A stretch of 64,000 bases of DNA from positions 124,001 through 188,000 of the forward strand of contig CAXXYG010000027.1 of assembly GCA_963666575.2 (NCBI GenBank), written 5' to 3'. Positions 53,839-63,858 of this stretch are shown piece by piece. Position numbers and translations under genes: made by a program. Positions within the stretch are counted from its first letter, which is position 1; each line of letters starts with the position of its first letter. Below the pieces are notes generated by a model. It was not told the origin of the DNA. It did not search any database and saw nothing but the letters and a program-made list of their open reading frames with translations. This stretch comes from JABMQB01 sp963666575. GTDB lineage: Bacteria; Bacteroidota; Bacteroidia; Bacteroidales; Prolixibacteraceae.

Positions 53839-55017
53839 TTATCGCCTTTGGTTTCCAAACGCATCAACATCGAACGATAATGTAAATCGTAACGTATTTT
53901 CAAGTGGGTGATTCCTCACCGTTGGTAATAAGTATGAAAAATCGAGTGCAAACACATTCAGTTTTAAACCAGCACCTGCAGTGATAAATTTCCGGTTACC
54001 TTTATTTTCATTCTCATAAAAATAACCAGCCCTTAAAGCAAATTGTTTATTATACCAATACTCAACACCAATGGCAAAATTAATTTCCTGCAATTCTTCA
54101 CTTAAACCTCCCGGAGCATCACCGAATGATGAAAAAATACCTGCAATAGGCGATTTGTCGGAACTAAAACCTCCACCAGTTATAACATCGCCGGCACCAC
54201 CATTTAAAGTATCAACAGGAGGGGTTGGCACCAATAATTTATTAATATCGGCAGTAAATGAAACCGTATTATAATCGTCTAATTCTGTTGTATAATTTAT
54301 TCCTAATCGTAACATCGTTGGAATAAAATCTTTAATCTCACCGTCGGTATAAGATATTTTGGAACCAATGTTTTGGATATTTATACCTGCCGACAGAATA
54401 TTATCTTTCCTTCCTGCCCGCATTTCATTATAATAGTAAAAAGCCACATCGGCAGCAAATGAATTACCGGCATGCGATTCAACTCCGTTCACCAATTGCC
54501 CTCCTGTTAAATCGGAGCGAATATACCGAAGAGCTACTGATCCTGAAAAAACTTCAGATAATAAACGTGTATAGCCAACATCGAATGCAAATTCATTAGG
54601 GCTTTGTTGCCCCATAAAAGTACCAACATCGCTTGTAAAAACTATATCTCCAAGAGAAAAATACCTGAGAGAAGAACTTACAGTTTGTTCCTCATCTATT
54701 TTTTTATAACCCACCAGGTAGGCAAGGTTAATATCGTCGACCAATGCACGCAACCAGGGGCTGTATGAAACACCAATTCCCATATCACTTTCCATAAAAG
54801 CATATTTTGCAGGGTTCCAGTGCTGTGAGTTTACATCGGGAGTAGTTGCCACACCTGCATCACCCATACCACCTGCCCTTGAATCGGGTGTGATTGATAA
54901 AAACGGAACCGCGGTAGTAATAACATTTGCACCAGTCGTTGTCGATTGTGCCTTAACTCCTTCAGCAATAAAAACCAGCACTACTAAAAGTGCTATTAGT
55001 TTTGAAATTTTTGTCAT
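53839..55017 (-). CDS. porV: T9SS outer-membrane protein PorV (LptO)
   Basis: The protein has 392 residues from MTKISKL. A start 17 codons upstream is rejected because a promoter box lies between. A signal peptide is followed by a FadL-like barrel. PorV markers are VPFLSITPDSRAGGMGDAGVAT, NSQHWNPAKYAF and GVSYSPWLRALVDDINLAYL (shown in parts: LSITPDSRAGGMGDAG, YSPWLRALV). PorV shuttles T9SS cargo from the translocon to PorU for tail removal. porU lies directly upstream. T9SS cargo in the window includes the LamG-GH76. Confidence 0.94.
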   Translation of the reverse strand: MTKISKLIALLVVLVFIAEGVKAQSTTTGANVITTAVPFLSITPDSRAGGMGDAGVATTPDVNSQHWNPAKYAFMESDMGIGVSYSPWLRALVDDINLAYLVGYKKIDEEQTVSSSLRYFSLGDIVFTSDVGTFMGQQSPNEFAFDVGYTRLLSEVFSGSVALRYIRSDLTGGQLVNGVESHAGNSFAADVAFYYYNEMRAGRKDNILSAGINIQNIGSKISYTDGEIKDFIPTMLRLGINYTTELDDYNTVSFTADINKLLVPTPPVDTLNGGAGDVITGGGFSSDKSPIAGIFSSFGDAPGGLSEELQEINFAIGVEYWYNKQFALRAGYFYENENKGNRKFITAGAGLKLNVFALDFSYLLPTVRNHPLENTLRFTLSFDVDAFGNQRR

Positions 55018-55037
55018 AACATCTAAAATAAAAAATG

Positions 55038-55045
55038 CAAAGATA
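55038..55045 (-). promoter_or_regulatory. -7 box for porV
   Basis: TATCTTTG on the minus strand matches TAnnTTTG and lies 20 bp before the chosen porV start, in the porU-porV gap. It suggests porV-ispF also has its own promoter. Confidence 0.45.
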
Positions 55046-55127
55046 TAATTAAAGTTTATTCTATGCATGAATTTAATACAAACACAGAACGAAAGTACTT
55101 TTAAAAAAGTATTTTATTCGTAAATTT

Positions 55128-58100
55128 TTACCGGGCAAAAACCATTTTGCCGGTTTTTGCAACAATATCTCCATCGGTCGATTTAATCATAATTCGGTAC
55201 AAATAAATTCCGCTCCGCAATGGGCTATTTAATTCCTGAATATCCCAACGTACAGGATTGCTTGTTTGCCCATTTGAATTTATTGTTGTTTCAATAACAT
55301 CAATCATTTGACCAGCAACATCATATATTTCAATCCTTGATTGAAAAGAAGCATCAGGCTGATTATGTGTAAAAGTAAAAAAAGTATAATCGTTAACCGG
55401 ATTTGGATAATTACTGACTTCTTCAATGTTGACCTTTTCAGTAACAATAAACTCAATTTCTTGTTCAGATGAATTATTGGCAATATCCCAGGCTTTTAAT
55501 TTTAAAGTGTGATGGCCCGGAGCTAATCCTTGAAGAGGAAACTCTATTTGCCCACTTTTATAATCATCAATGTTTGCCAGATAATAATCATTTAAAATAA
55601 TGGTATTTGAATAGTCATTATCGATTACAGCAGTTATATCGTGTCCAATGCCAGTACCTACAGTATTTATACCATTTTCATCCGATAAAAATGCCAACAT
55701 CGTCGGATTTTTACTGGTTTCATCACCCGATATAAAGTCAGTATCATCGAGGTAAAGTTCTATTTCAGGGCCATTGGTATCTGAAATCTGGCTTTCGGAA
55801 GAACCTCCAATATAAAAATTCTCAAATGCTCCATGAGCATCATCGGTTCCGTTTTGAGCATAATAAACTACTTTGCCCTGGCCTAAACTGTATGAAATAT
55901 CCTTTGGAACAATAAAACTAAATGTAAATTCACCATTTGAAACACTCGACAATCCTTTGTAAATCACATTTTCCTGAACCTTAAATTCCATGGGGTATTC
56001 GCCTGCATTTCCTAATGTTTGGCGCATTACAGCCTTATCGTAAACAACAGGAGCAATTTGCCCATTAAAACTTGTTAGTTTTTCACCGTTATAACCGGCT
56101 ACATATCCTGATATTGTCACTTTGTTTAAAGCGCTGATTGTATCAGCCTGCCCTTCGGCATCGGTTTGATTAACCTGAGTAGTTACAACTTTATATTTTG
56201 GGTAACTCAGCTTTAAAGCCGGATCAGCTAATAAAGTAAAATTCCTTTTATTGATGGTTCCAATGGTAGCCACTTTTGCCAATCTCATAATATCACCCAT
56301 GCGGTAATGCTGCCCGTTTTCATCTTTTTCAAAAACATGATTGTAAAAGTTTTTACTTAACCGGTGGTTGGATTGGGCAAAAACCAGCCTGGTGGTGGAA
56401 AAAAGCCCTATCCCACCTCCGTTGGGATTAAACAATACATATTCTCCAGCTGAAGTTTCAACATCGTCAAACCGACTGAATTCACAGGTTGCTGTTACAA
56501 AAATTGGGAGTTTGGTTGAATTCGACCACGAATTAATGTGGCTTACATCCAACACATGTTCATCAGATAAAAACCGTTCATTGGCATGCCCCACATAATT
56601 AAGAATCAAAACACCGTCTTTAACACGGTCATTAATTGCCTTAGTAACATCCGGGTATTGTTCACCCGAAGGAGTGGCAATTTGTTGAAAAGCATCAAAA
56701 TAAATTTTATCCGTTAAAAACTGAGGATAATTGCTATTCACTTGATTGGTCAACTCTTCTGTTTGATTCATATGTAGGTTTGTATCTTCATCATCGGCAA
56801 TAAAACAGGTTACATTTCGCCAACCACCAAGGGCATCATTATTTTTATAATTTTTAATTTTATTCAAAACAATTTCAGCCTCATACAATGTTGAAACCGG
56901 TAATCTTCCAATTCCAAGGTCAACCTCGCCCTGATAAACAGTTTCACCTTCATCCAATAAAACAAAATAATCGTCGGTTACAAACGATGCAGTTGGTAAA
57001 ATTGAATTTTCGGATTGGTAAGTTGGAATAAATGTATGGCCATGCCCCAAAATATTTCGGTTATCAAAATTTCCATCTCCAAACAGCAAAACATATTTTA
57101 AACCAGAACCTTTGTCATATAACAATTTAATAAAATTCCGAATACTACTGGCATCGGGCATTCCCGAACCAAATTCGTTATATACCTCATTTGATTTTAC
57201 TACCGATACCGTAAATCCATCCTCTTGCTGATGAAAAAGTGCTAACTCGTTTGCATAATCAATAAAATTCGGATGTGAAACAATAACCATTGTAGGTGTT
57301 TCTATTGCATGTAAATTTTGATTCGAAATTTCTGAAATCTGTTCGGGCTCTGGGAAATTACCGGCAGGATTAAATACTGCATATTCATGTACACTGTCTG
57401 CCGAACGGGTAAATACAATTGAGCTTCCACTGGTTTCAGTTGGAATTTCTAGAGCACCAGAGACGTCAGTTATATCCAGCACTTTTAAATCAGTACTTGC
57501 ATTCTGAATCGTATATTCAACAATATTTCCTGTGGCTGCTGTTTTTGTATCGCGAAAAACTAATTCATTCGATACAAATTTTAGATTTTTCCTGTAATTC
57601 AATACAATAAAATCGAGCCAAGCCATAGCATTCCCGCTTAATGCCCCGTACTTTAAATTCAGCGTCATTGTTTCATTATTTGTGTCGTATTCAAAAACAA
57701 CGTCATCCATGTCGACATGAGGCGCTGTTTGACTATTGGTATTCACAGCATAATAAAAAAGATTATTAAGAATTTCCCCACCAATAGAAAAATCAATTTG
57801 CGAATTTGAAGATGACCTGCCGGCACCTTCGGCGTAAACTTTTACAGGGCTGTTTGTTTCTTTATTTGACAAATTAAAAGAAAAATTGTGCGATGTATTA
57901 TTGATAAACTTCTCGCCAAACCATGTTTTTCCTGATTTAATCAGGTTTTCTGATTCCAATTCATGCAACTCAAAATAATCGTATGAAGTAGCTACATGAT
58001 TTTTTTCAGCAGTTTCTATTTGAAGCAAAGGAACTGTTTTTGTTGAACCAACATCTTCTGTCAAGAAATAATAGGTTTCATTTGAATAAATGTTTCTGGT

Positions 58101-58868
58101 TCGCTTAAAAAGCCCCGAAGATGCATCCAGGTTCCATTTTATATTTCCGGTTGAATAAAAGAACAGGCAATCTTCTCCACTCCCATCCTTTCCTTTCCAT
58201 ACCGAAAATTGTTTTAAATCATCGTGACCTGAATTTCCAACCTCTTCGGATAACATGTATCCATTGTTGCCAAATACATTAACATTGCCGGGCGAATTAA
58301 ATCCCCAGCTACTTAAAGTACTGTACTTTATTTTATGAATCCCTTTTTGTGTTGTTTTAATTTTTAACCATTTACCGCTTTTTAAAACAGATTCGGCACT
58401 AAAACTGGTTTTGCTTTTTTCCACATTCTCTGAAGGACCATACACTGTTTTTAAGCCAAAGCTTTTTAATCTGAAATAGTCCTCGTTTTCTTCTTTAAAA
58501 GGAAATAATTGAATATTTAAAAACCGGTTTTGACCAGATTGGGTAATAAATGTTTGAAGCTTTTCTCCTTCATTTTCCGTCATCAAGGCAAGAAGTTCAG
58601 ACGAAGGATTAATTTTTTCGTAATACTCCTGAGTGAGGCTGACATAAGGTTGTACACCATTCTTTAAAGGGATTTTTTCGACATAAAAAGGTAGACTACC
58701 CGAATTTTCAAGATATTCACAACCTTTAAATGAAAGTTTATATAATTGTTCAGAACTGGATTTAAGCATGGCATTCTCGTCCCATTCAAGTTGAACCAAT
58801 TTTTCATCACCGTCGCTGCGTGAAAAGCTTAGTATTAGTAGTAAAATGAAAAACGTAAATATCTTCAT
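55128..58868 (-). CDS. porU: T9SS C-terminal signal peptidase PorU
   Basis: This 1246-residue exported protein has a short signal peptide, an N-terminal beta-rich region (about 20-480), a peptidase C25 (gingipain-like) domain (about 520-900) and beta-sandwich modules at the C-terminus ending with a YPNPVNDY-type tail. The catalytic dyad is visible as His in LNYVGHANERF and Cys in VTATCEFSRFDD. PorU removes the sorting tail of T9SS cargo and links it to A-LPS at the surface. It is divergent from gldJ, as is common in gliding Bacteroidota. Confidence 0.93.
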   Translation of the reverse strand: MKIFTFFILLLILSFSRSDGDEKLVQLEWDENAMLKSSSEQLYKLSFKGCEYLENSGSLPFYVEKIPLKNGVQPYVSLTQEYYEKINPSSELLALMTENEGEKLQTFITQSGQNRFLNIQLFPFKEENEDYFRLKSFGLKTVYGPSENVEKSKTSFSAESVLKSGKWLKIKTTQKGIHKIKYSTLSSWGFNSPGNVNVFGNNGYMLSEEVGNSGHDDLKQFSVWKGKDGSGEDCLFFYSTGNIKWNLDASSGLFKRTRNIYSNETYYFLTEDVGSTKTVPLLQIETAEKNHVATSYDYFELHELESENLIKSGKTWFGEKFINNTSHNFSFNLSNKETNSPVKVYAEGAGRSSSNSQIDFSIGGEILNNLFYYAVNTNSQTAPHVDMDDVVFEYDTNNETMTLNLKYGALSGNAMAWLDFIVLNYRKNLKFVSNELVFRDTKTAATGNIVEYTIQNASTDLKVLDITDVSGALEIPTETSGSSIVFTRSADSVHEYAVFNPAGNFPEPEQISEISNQNLHAIETPTMVIVSHPNFIDYANELALFHQQEDGFTVSVVKSNEVYNEFGSGMPDASSIRNFIKLLYDKGSGLKYVLLFGDGNFDNRNILGHGHTFIPTYQSENSILPTASFVTDDYFVLLDEGETVYQGEVDLGIGRLPVSTLYEAEIVLNKIKNYKNNDALGGWRNVTCFIADDEDTNLHMNQTEELTNQVNSNYPQFLTDKIYFDAFQQIATPSGEQYPDVTKAINDRVKDGVLILNYVGHANERFLSDEHVLDVSHINSWSNSTKLPIFVTATCEFSRFDDVETSAGEYVLFNPNGGGIGLFSTTRLVFAQSNHRLSKNFYNHVFEKDENGQHYRMGDIMRLAKVATIGTINKRNFTLLADPALKLSYPKYKVVTTQVNQTDAEGQADTISALNKVTISGYVAGYNGEKLTSFNGQIAPVVYDKAVMRQTLGNAGEYPMEFKVQENVIYKGLSSVSNGEFTFSFIVPKDISYSLGQGKVVYYAQNGTDDAHGAFENFYIGGSSESQISDTNGPEIELYLDDTDFISGDETSKNPTMLAFLSDENGINTVGTGIGHDITAVIDNDYSNTIILNDYYLANIDDYKSGQIEFPLQGLAPGHHTLKLKAWDIANNSSEQEIEFIVTEKVNIEEVSNYPNPVNDYTFFTFTHNQPDASFQSRIEIYDVAGQMIDVIETTINSNGQTSNPVRWDIQELNSPLRSGIYLYRIMIKSTDGDIVAKTGKMVFAR

Positions 58869-58972
58869 TATATAAATTTGAGTTAAACATTGTACGACTT
58901 AAACGCAGGCAAATTGAAAAATATTGCTGAGAAAAACAGTAGGTACAATAAAAAAGTATATTTTAAAACTAG

Positions 58973-58980
58973 CAAAGTTA
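58973..58980 (-). promoter_or_regulatory. -7 box for porU
   Basis: TAACTTTG on the minus strand lies 104 bp before porU, in the porU-gldJ divergent gap. No TTG sits at the best spacing. Confidence 0.4.
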
Positions 58981-59048
58981 TTAACAGTTGGCATAAATAA
59001 CTTAAAAAATAATAATATTGGCAAACAATAAGAATAGAACAAAATAGT

Positions 59049-59056
59049 TATATTTG
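59049..59056 (+). promoter_or_regulatory. -7 box for gldJ
   Basis: TATATTTG matches TAnnTTTG 35 bp before the chosen gldJ start. It overlaps and so argues against the longest open frame from 59056. Confidence 0.5.
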
Positions 59057-59091
59057 TGTCAATCAAAATTATAATGATAAATATATCAACA

Positions 59092-60534
59092 ATGAAGCTA
59101 AAGACTTTATTAATAGTGATCTTGGCAGCTTTTCTTTCCGGATGTGGATTATTCGGGAAAAAAGGTGGGCAAGTTTCTAAAACAACTGGATGGGAATACA
59201 ATAATGCTGAGAATGGTGATATACCTAATATAAGTGGATACGAGCAAGATGCAGGACCAGGTTTGGTTTTTATTCAGGGAGGTACATTTACCATGGGCCG
59301 TGTTGAGCAGGATGTTATGTTCAAATGGGACAATCACCCGAGGAGAGTAACAGTTGCTTCTTTCTATATGGACGAAACTGAAGTTTCAAATCAGGATTAC
59401 CGTGAATACGTGCATTGGTTAGGCAGAATGTATCCCGGAGACCAGGCCAGATTAAAAGCAGCAACACCTGATTCTCTCGTGTGGCGCGAAAAACTGGCAT
59501 TTAATGAACCTTACGTTAGGAATTATTTCAGGCATCCTGCCTATAGCGATTATCCGGTTGTAGGTGTTTCATGGCTTCAAGCTGATGCTTATTGTAAATG
59601 GAGAACTGATAGAGTTAATGAACAAATACTTGTTGAAAAAGGAATTATTACGCATGATAATTCTCAGGCAGGGCAGAATGTTTTCACTACAGATACATAT
59701 TTAGCAGGCTTATACTCAGGAGTTGACGGAAAAAAACCAATTGAAAATGCAGATGGAACAACAAGGTCTCCGGCCTGGGAAGACGGCATATTATTACCCA
59801 ATTACAGGCTTCCAACTGAAGCTGAATGGGAATTTGCTGCGTTAGGCCTTATTGGCAACTCTGATGGAGAGTTATTAACCGACCGAAAAATATTTCCATG
59901 GAATGGAACATATATGAGGGAAGATAAGAAAAAAGAAAAAGGCAAATTAAAAGCCAATTTTACTCGAGGACGTGGTGACTTGATGGGTATGGCAGGTGCA
60001 TTAAATGACAATGCTGATATAGCAGCTCCTATCTACTCATACGATGCAAATGAATATGGGCTTTATTGTATTGCAGGTAATGTTAACGAATGGGTCTTTG
60101 ATGTATACCGTCCGCTATCATACAACGATGTGGATGAATTTCAACCGGTAAGGGGTAATGTTTTTACTGAATACCGCCGCGATGAAAATGGAAGTTTAAT
60201 ACGCGATCAGTATGGTGAATTAATTAGGGATACCGTTTCGGATTACAGAAATTTTGAAGATGGTGATTTTAATTCACAAATAGTTGAAGATTTTAATTGG
60301 AATATTAATGAGCAGCAAAAAGGATCTGAAGGCATGTATTTACAAAGTGATATTCCAACTGAATACTTATCGCTTATTAATGATCATGTGAGAGTATACA
60401 AAGGAGGTTCATGGAAGGACCGCCCATATTGGCTGGTTCCCGGAACACGCCGATTCCTTGATGAAGAAAAAGCAACAAATGATATCGGTTTCCGTTGTGC
60501 TATGACACGTGTAGGAAGTCCCGAAGGATTTTAA
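59092..60534 (+). CDS. gldJ: gliding-motility lipoprotein GldJ (FGE-sulfatase fold)
   Basis: The protein has 480 residues from MKLKTLL; an ATG at 59074 is possible. The lipoprotein signal ends FLSGC. The formylglycine-generating-enzyme-like domain fills the rest, with LVFIQGGTFTMGR, DETEVSNQDYREYV, YPVVGVSWLQADAYC, RLPTEAEWEFAALG and the end KGGSWKDRPYW...IGFRCA. GldJ stabilises the GldK-containing T9SS/gliding ring in the periplasm. Its neighbours porU (divergent) and murF (downstream) match the gene order seen in flavobacteria. Confidence 0.9.
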   Translation: MKLKTLLIVILAAFLSGCGLFGKKGGQVSKTTGWEYNNAENGDIPNISGYEQDAGPGLVFIQGGTFTMGRVEQDVMFKWDNHPRRVTVASFYMDETEVSNQDYREYVHWLGRMYPGDQARLKAATPDSLVWREKLAFNEPYVRNYFRHPAYSDYPVVGVSWLQADAYCKWRTDRVNEQILVEKGIITHDNSQAGQNVFTTDTYLAGLYSGVDGKKPIENADGTTRSPAWEDGILLPNYRLPTEAEWEFAALGLIGNSDGELLTDRKIFPWNGTYMREDKKKEKGKLKANFTRGRGDLMGMAGALNDNADIAAPIYSYDANEYGLYCIAGNVNEWVFDVYRPLSYNDVDEFQPVRGNVFTEYRRDENGSLIRDQYGELIRDTVSDYRNFEDGDFNSQIVEDFNWNINEQQKGSEGMYLQSDIPTEYLSLINDHVRVYKGGSWKDRPYWLVPGTRRFLDEEKATNDIGFRCAMTRVGSPEGF

Positions 60535-60559
60535 AATATTTTCAACCTATAACTTAAAG

Positions 60560-60590
60560 CCTCATTTTTAAAAATGAGGTTTTGTTTTTT
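60560..60590 (+). terminator. terminator between gldJ and murF
   Basis: CCTCATTTTTAAAAATGAGG is a perfect palindrome followed by TTTTGTTTTTT. It ends 8 bp before murF. Confidence 0.85.
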
Positions 60591-60598
60591 GTGCCAAT

Positions 60599-61891
60599 AT
60601 GATCGTTCAAAAGCTCTATGAATTATTTCTTCAGAATCCGGTAATTTCTACCGATTCTCGCAATATTCCGCAAAACTGCATCTTTTTTGCCCTAAAAGGT
60701 GAAAATTTTGATGGAAATAATTTTGCCTTACAAGCAATAGAACTAGGTGCAAAATATGCTATTATTGATAATAAAAATATCACCCTAACACAAAACCTTA
60801 TTTTAGTTAATGATGTTTTAACCACTCTTCAACAATTAGCGGCCTATCATCGGAAAGAATTGGGAATACCAATATTAGCAATAACCGGAACCAATGGAAA
60901 AACCACTACTAAAGAATTAGTAGCCTCTGTACTTTCTTCAAAATTTATAACCACTTTCACTCAAGGTAATCTGAACAACCACATAGGAGTTCCTTTGACA
61001 CTCCTTAAGATGACAGCTAATACAGAAATAGGAGTGGTAGAAATGGGGGCAAATCATTCAGGTGAAATAAGAGATTTATGCCAAATTGCCGACCCTGATT
61101 ATGGATTAATAACCAATATTGGAAAAGCGCACCTCGAAGGATTTGGAAGTTTTGAAGGTGTTATAAATACCAAAACAGAGCTGTATGCCCACATTCGCAG
61201 CAAAAATGGAAAACTGTTTGTAAATGAATCTAATACCATCTTAAAAAACCAATTAAAGCCATTGGACCAAATCATTTATTATGGCGAAAATGAAACTGTT
61301 TTTTTAAAAGGAGAAATTGTCAGCCAAACACCCTATTTAAACTTAAGAGCGTGGTTTCCGTCGGGAATCCTTTATCTTAACACAAAACTTATAGGCTCCT
61401 ATAATTTCGAAAACGTTCTGGCCGCTGCTTGTATTGGTAAATTTTTTGGCATCGATCCATTAGTGATTCAAAAATCAATAAAAAATTATTTGCCTCAGAA
61501 CAACCGCTCACAATTAACCAAAAAAGGAACTATTAAAATAATAATGGATGCCTACAATGCTAATCCATCAAGCATGCACGCATCCATCGAAAATTTCTTT
61601 TTGCTGCAGGGGGAAAACAAACTCCTTATTTTGGGAGATATGCTTGAACTTGGACAAACTTCAGCTCAAGAACATCAGAAATTAGTTACACTTATCGAAA
61701 CAAAAAAATTCGAAAAAGTATTCCTGATTGGCGAAAATTTTAGCAAAACAAAAACTTCAAAAATTTTCACCAAATTTATTTCTACTAATGAATTGTTGAC
61801 ATTTCTGAAATCCCAGACTTTTAGTGATTTACTAGTACTTGTAAAAGGGTCGCGGAAACTTCAACTTGAAAAGGTTGAAAATGCCTTTTAG
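60599..61891 (+). CDS. murF: UDP-MurNAc-tripeptide--D-Ala-D-Ala ligase
   Basis: This 430-residue Mur ligase has an N-terminal UDP-binding domain (STDSRNIPQNCIFFALKG), the ATP loop AITGTNGKTTTKELV (about 99-113), the central motif EMGANHSGEI, GKAHLEGFGS and MDAYNANPSSM. It adds D-Ala-D-Ala to the peptidoglycan precursor in the cytoplasm. It lies after gldJ beyond a terminator and overlaps by 4 bp the stop region of the convergent thioredoxin gene. Confidence 0.96.
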   Translation: MIVQKLYELFLQNPVISTDSRNIPQNCIFFALKGENFDGNNFALQAIELGAKYAIIDNKNITLTQNLILVNDVLTTLQQLAAYHRKELGIPILAITGTNGKTTTKELVASVLSSKFITTFTQGNLNNHIGVPLTLLKMTANTEIGVVEMGANHSGEIRDLCQIADPDYGLITNIGKAHLEGFGSFEGVINTKTELYAHIRSKNGKLFVNESNTILKNQLKPLDQIIYYGENETVFLKGEIVSQTPYLNLRAWFPSGILYLNTKLIGSYNFENVLAAACIGKFFGIDPLVIQKSIKNYLPQNNRSQLTKKGTIKIIMDAYNANPSSMHASIENFFLLQGENKLLILGDMLELGQTSAQEHQKLVTLIETKKFEKVFLIGENFSKTKTSKIFTKFISTNELLTFLKSQTFSDLLVLVKGSRKLQLEKVENAF

Positions 61892-62259
61892 TTAATTACA
61901 GGCTTTTCAACTTTTAATACATCAGCAAAAGCTTTTTCAAACGAAGCCTTTGGAAGTGCTCCCTGTGCCATTTGTGGTTGCCCATCAACCGGTACAAACA
62001 ATAACGATGGAATACTCTGCACTCCAAACATACCTGCTAACTCGTTTTGCTCTTCAGTATTAATTTTATAAATAACCAATGAGTCACCGTATTCTTTTTG
62101 TAATTCTTCAAGAACAGGAGCTACCATTTTACATGGGCCACACCAGTCGGCATAAAAATCAATAACACATGGTTTATCACCTTCAAATTTCCAATCCTTA
62201 TTTGTTTCAAAATTAAAAACTTTTTCCTTGAAACTTTCTTTAGTTAAATGTTCTAACAT
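61888..62259 (-). CDS. trxA: thioredoxin
   Basis: This 123-residue thioredoxin has the classical active site DFYADWCGPCKMVAPVL and the cis-Pro segment GVQSIPSLLFV. It is slightly longer than E. coli thioredoxin because of N-terminal residues. It is a general cytoplasmic disulphide reductase. It is a single gene with its own -7 box, divergent from the nucleotidyltransferase gene. Confidence 0.93.
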   Translation of the reverse strand: MLEHLTKESFKEKVFNFETNKDWKFEGDKPCVIDFYADWCGPCKMVAPVLEELQKEYGDSLVIYKINTEEQNELAGMFGVQSIPSLLFVPVDGQPQMAQGALPKASFEKAFADVLKVEKPVIN

Positions 62260-62310
62260 TGTATAAATATTTAATTGTTTTTATATCTACTTATTTGGAT
62301 ATGTATATAT

Positions 62311-62318
62311 CAAATATA
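62311..62318 (-). promoter_or_regulatory. -7 box for thioredoxin gene
   Basis: TATATTTG on the minus strand lies 51 bp before the thioredoxin start. Confidence 0.4.
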
Positions 62319-62369
62319 ATGCCTTTCACATAAAATTAAATCTTTTTACTGTGAAAATCGAAATAATTG

Positions 62370-62377
62370 TAATTTTG
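62370..62377 (+). promoter_or_regulatory. -7 box for the tRNA nucleotidyltransferase gene
   Basis: TAATTTTG matches TAnnTTTG 50 bp before the start codon. Confidence 0.4.
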
Positions 62378-62427
62378 TCACGATTTAAAACAAATTGGCA
62401 GACATATTAAACTCAAAAGCGCAATAA

Positions 62428-63858
62428 ATGACAGGTCAGATGAAAGATTATTTAGAGAATCCCATTTTTTCAATTATTTCGAATGTTGGAGAAAAATTAG
62501 GGCAAGAGACCTATGTAATTGGCGGGTTTGTACGAGATATTATTTTAAAACGCCCCTCAACCGACATTGATATTGTTACCATTGGAAGTGGTATTGAGTT
62601 GGCAAAAAAAGTTGCAAATAAAATAAGCCCTACTTTAAAGGTTAATATTTATAAGAATTTTGGGACCGCCATGTTTAAATATAAAAACATGGACATTGAA
62701 TTTGTAGGTGCCCGGAAAGAATCGTACCAACGAAATTCGCGAAAACCAATTGTTGAAGATGGAACACTTGATGATGATCAAAAAAGGCGTGACTTCACTA
62801 TCAATGCGCTTGCCTTAAGCCTCAACAAGGCTGATTTTGGACAGTTTGTCGATCCGTTCAATGGCCTGAATGATATTGCTCAAAAAACCATTAAAACACC
62901 TCTTGATCCAGACATAACTTTTTCTGATGATCCATTAAGAATGTTGCGTGCAATCAGATTCAGTGCACAGTTAAATTTTCAAATTGAAGAGAATACTTTT
63001 AATGCCATTATTAAAAATAAAGAGAGAATTTCTATTGTTTCGGAAGAACGAATTACCGAGGAGTTAAATAAAATAATAATGGCTTCAAAACCGTCGATAG
63101 GCTTTAAACTACTAAATAGTTCCGGACTGCTTGAATTAATATTTCCTGAATTAGCAAATTTAAAAGGCGTTGATAAACAAAATGGTATTGCACACAAAGA
63201 CAATTTTTTCCATACCCTTGAAGTATTAGACAGATTGGCACCAAATACAAATAATTTGTGGTTACGCTGGTCGGCATTGCTTCATGATATAGCAAAACCA
63301 CTGACTAAAAAATATATTGAAGGAATTGGTTGGACATTTTATTCACACAATTTTGTTGGTGCTAAATTGGTTTCCAAAATTTTTAAAAAGATGAAACTTC
63401 CGCTCAATGAAAAAATGCGATATGTTAAAAAAATTGTTCAACTGCATATGCGGCCCATTGCTTTATCGGAAGAGATAGTTACTGATTCAGCCGTTCGACG
63501 CCTTTTATTTGAAGCAGGCGATGATATTGATGACCTAATGACCCTCTGTGAGGCTGATATTACTTCGAAAAATCCAGAAAAAGTTAAGCAATACCTGGGT
63601 AACTTTAAGTTGGTACGTCAAAAATTAAAGGAAATTGAAGAAAAAGACCATGTTCGTAACTTCCAACCTCCGGTTTCCGGTGAATTAATAATGGAATTGT
63701 TTAATCTGCCACCCTGCAAAGAGGTGGGAATTATAAAAACTGCTATAAAGGAAGCAATTCTGGAAGGGACAATTAATAACAACTATGACGAAGCTTATGC
63801 CTATATGCTTAAAGAAGCTGCTGCATTAAAACTAGTAAAACCTGACAAAAATATTTAA
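62428..63858 (+). CDS. tRNA nucleotidyltransferase / poly(A) polymerase family with HD domain
   Basis: This 476-residue class II nucleotidyltransferase has the head motif VIGGFVRDIILKRPSTDIDIV (quoted: GGFVRDIIL, STDIDIV), the RRDFTINALA segment (about 118) and DDPLRMLRAIRF. An HD phosphohydrolase domain follows with ALLHDIAKPLTKK. It probably adds or repairs the CCA end of tRNAs; poly(A) polymerases of the same family cannot be excluded. Its stop overlaps the convergent last gene. Confidence 0.9.
   Translation: MTGQMKDYLENPIFSIISNVGEKLGQETYVIGGFVRDIILKRPSTDIDIVTIGSGIELAKKVANKISPTLKVNIYKNFGTAMFKYKNMDIEFVGARKESYQRNSRKPIVEDGTLDDDQKRRDFTINALALSLNKADFGQFVDPFNGLNDIAQKTIKTPLDPDITFSDDPLRMLRAIRFSAQLNFQIEENTFNAIIKNKERISIVSEERITEELNKIIMASKPSIGFKLLNSSGLLELIFPELANLKGVDKQNGIAHKDNFFHTLEVLDRLAPNTNNLWLRWSALLHDIAKPLTKKYIEGIGWTFYSHNFVGAKLVSKIFKKMKLPLNEKMRYVKKIVQLHMRPIALSEEIVTDSAVRRLLFEAGDDIDDLMTLCEADITSKNPEKVKQYLGNFKLVRQKLKEIEEKDHVRNFQPPVSGELIMELFNLPPCKEVGIIKTAIKEAILEGTINNNYDEAYAYMLKEAAALKLVKPDKNI

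Noticed and set aside
55018..55068. Longer PorV from an upstream ATG
   Set aside because: A -7 promoter box lies within this stretch and the signal peptide starts at the downstream ATG.
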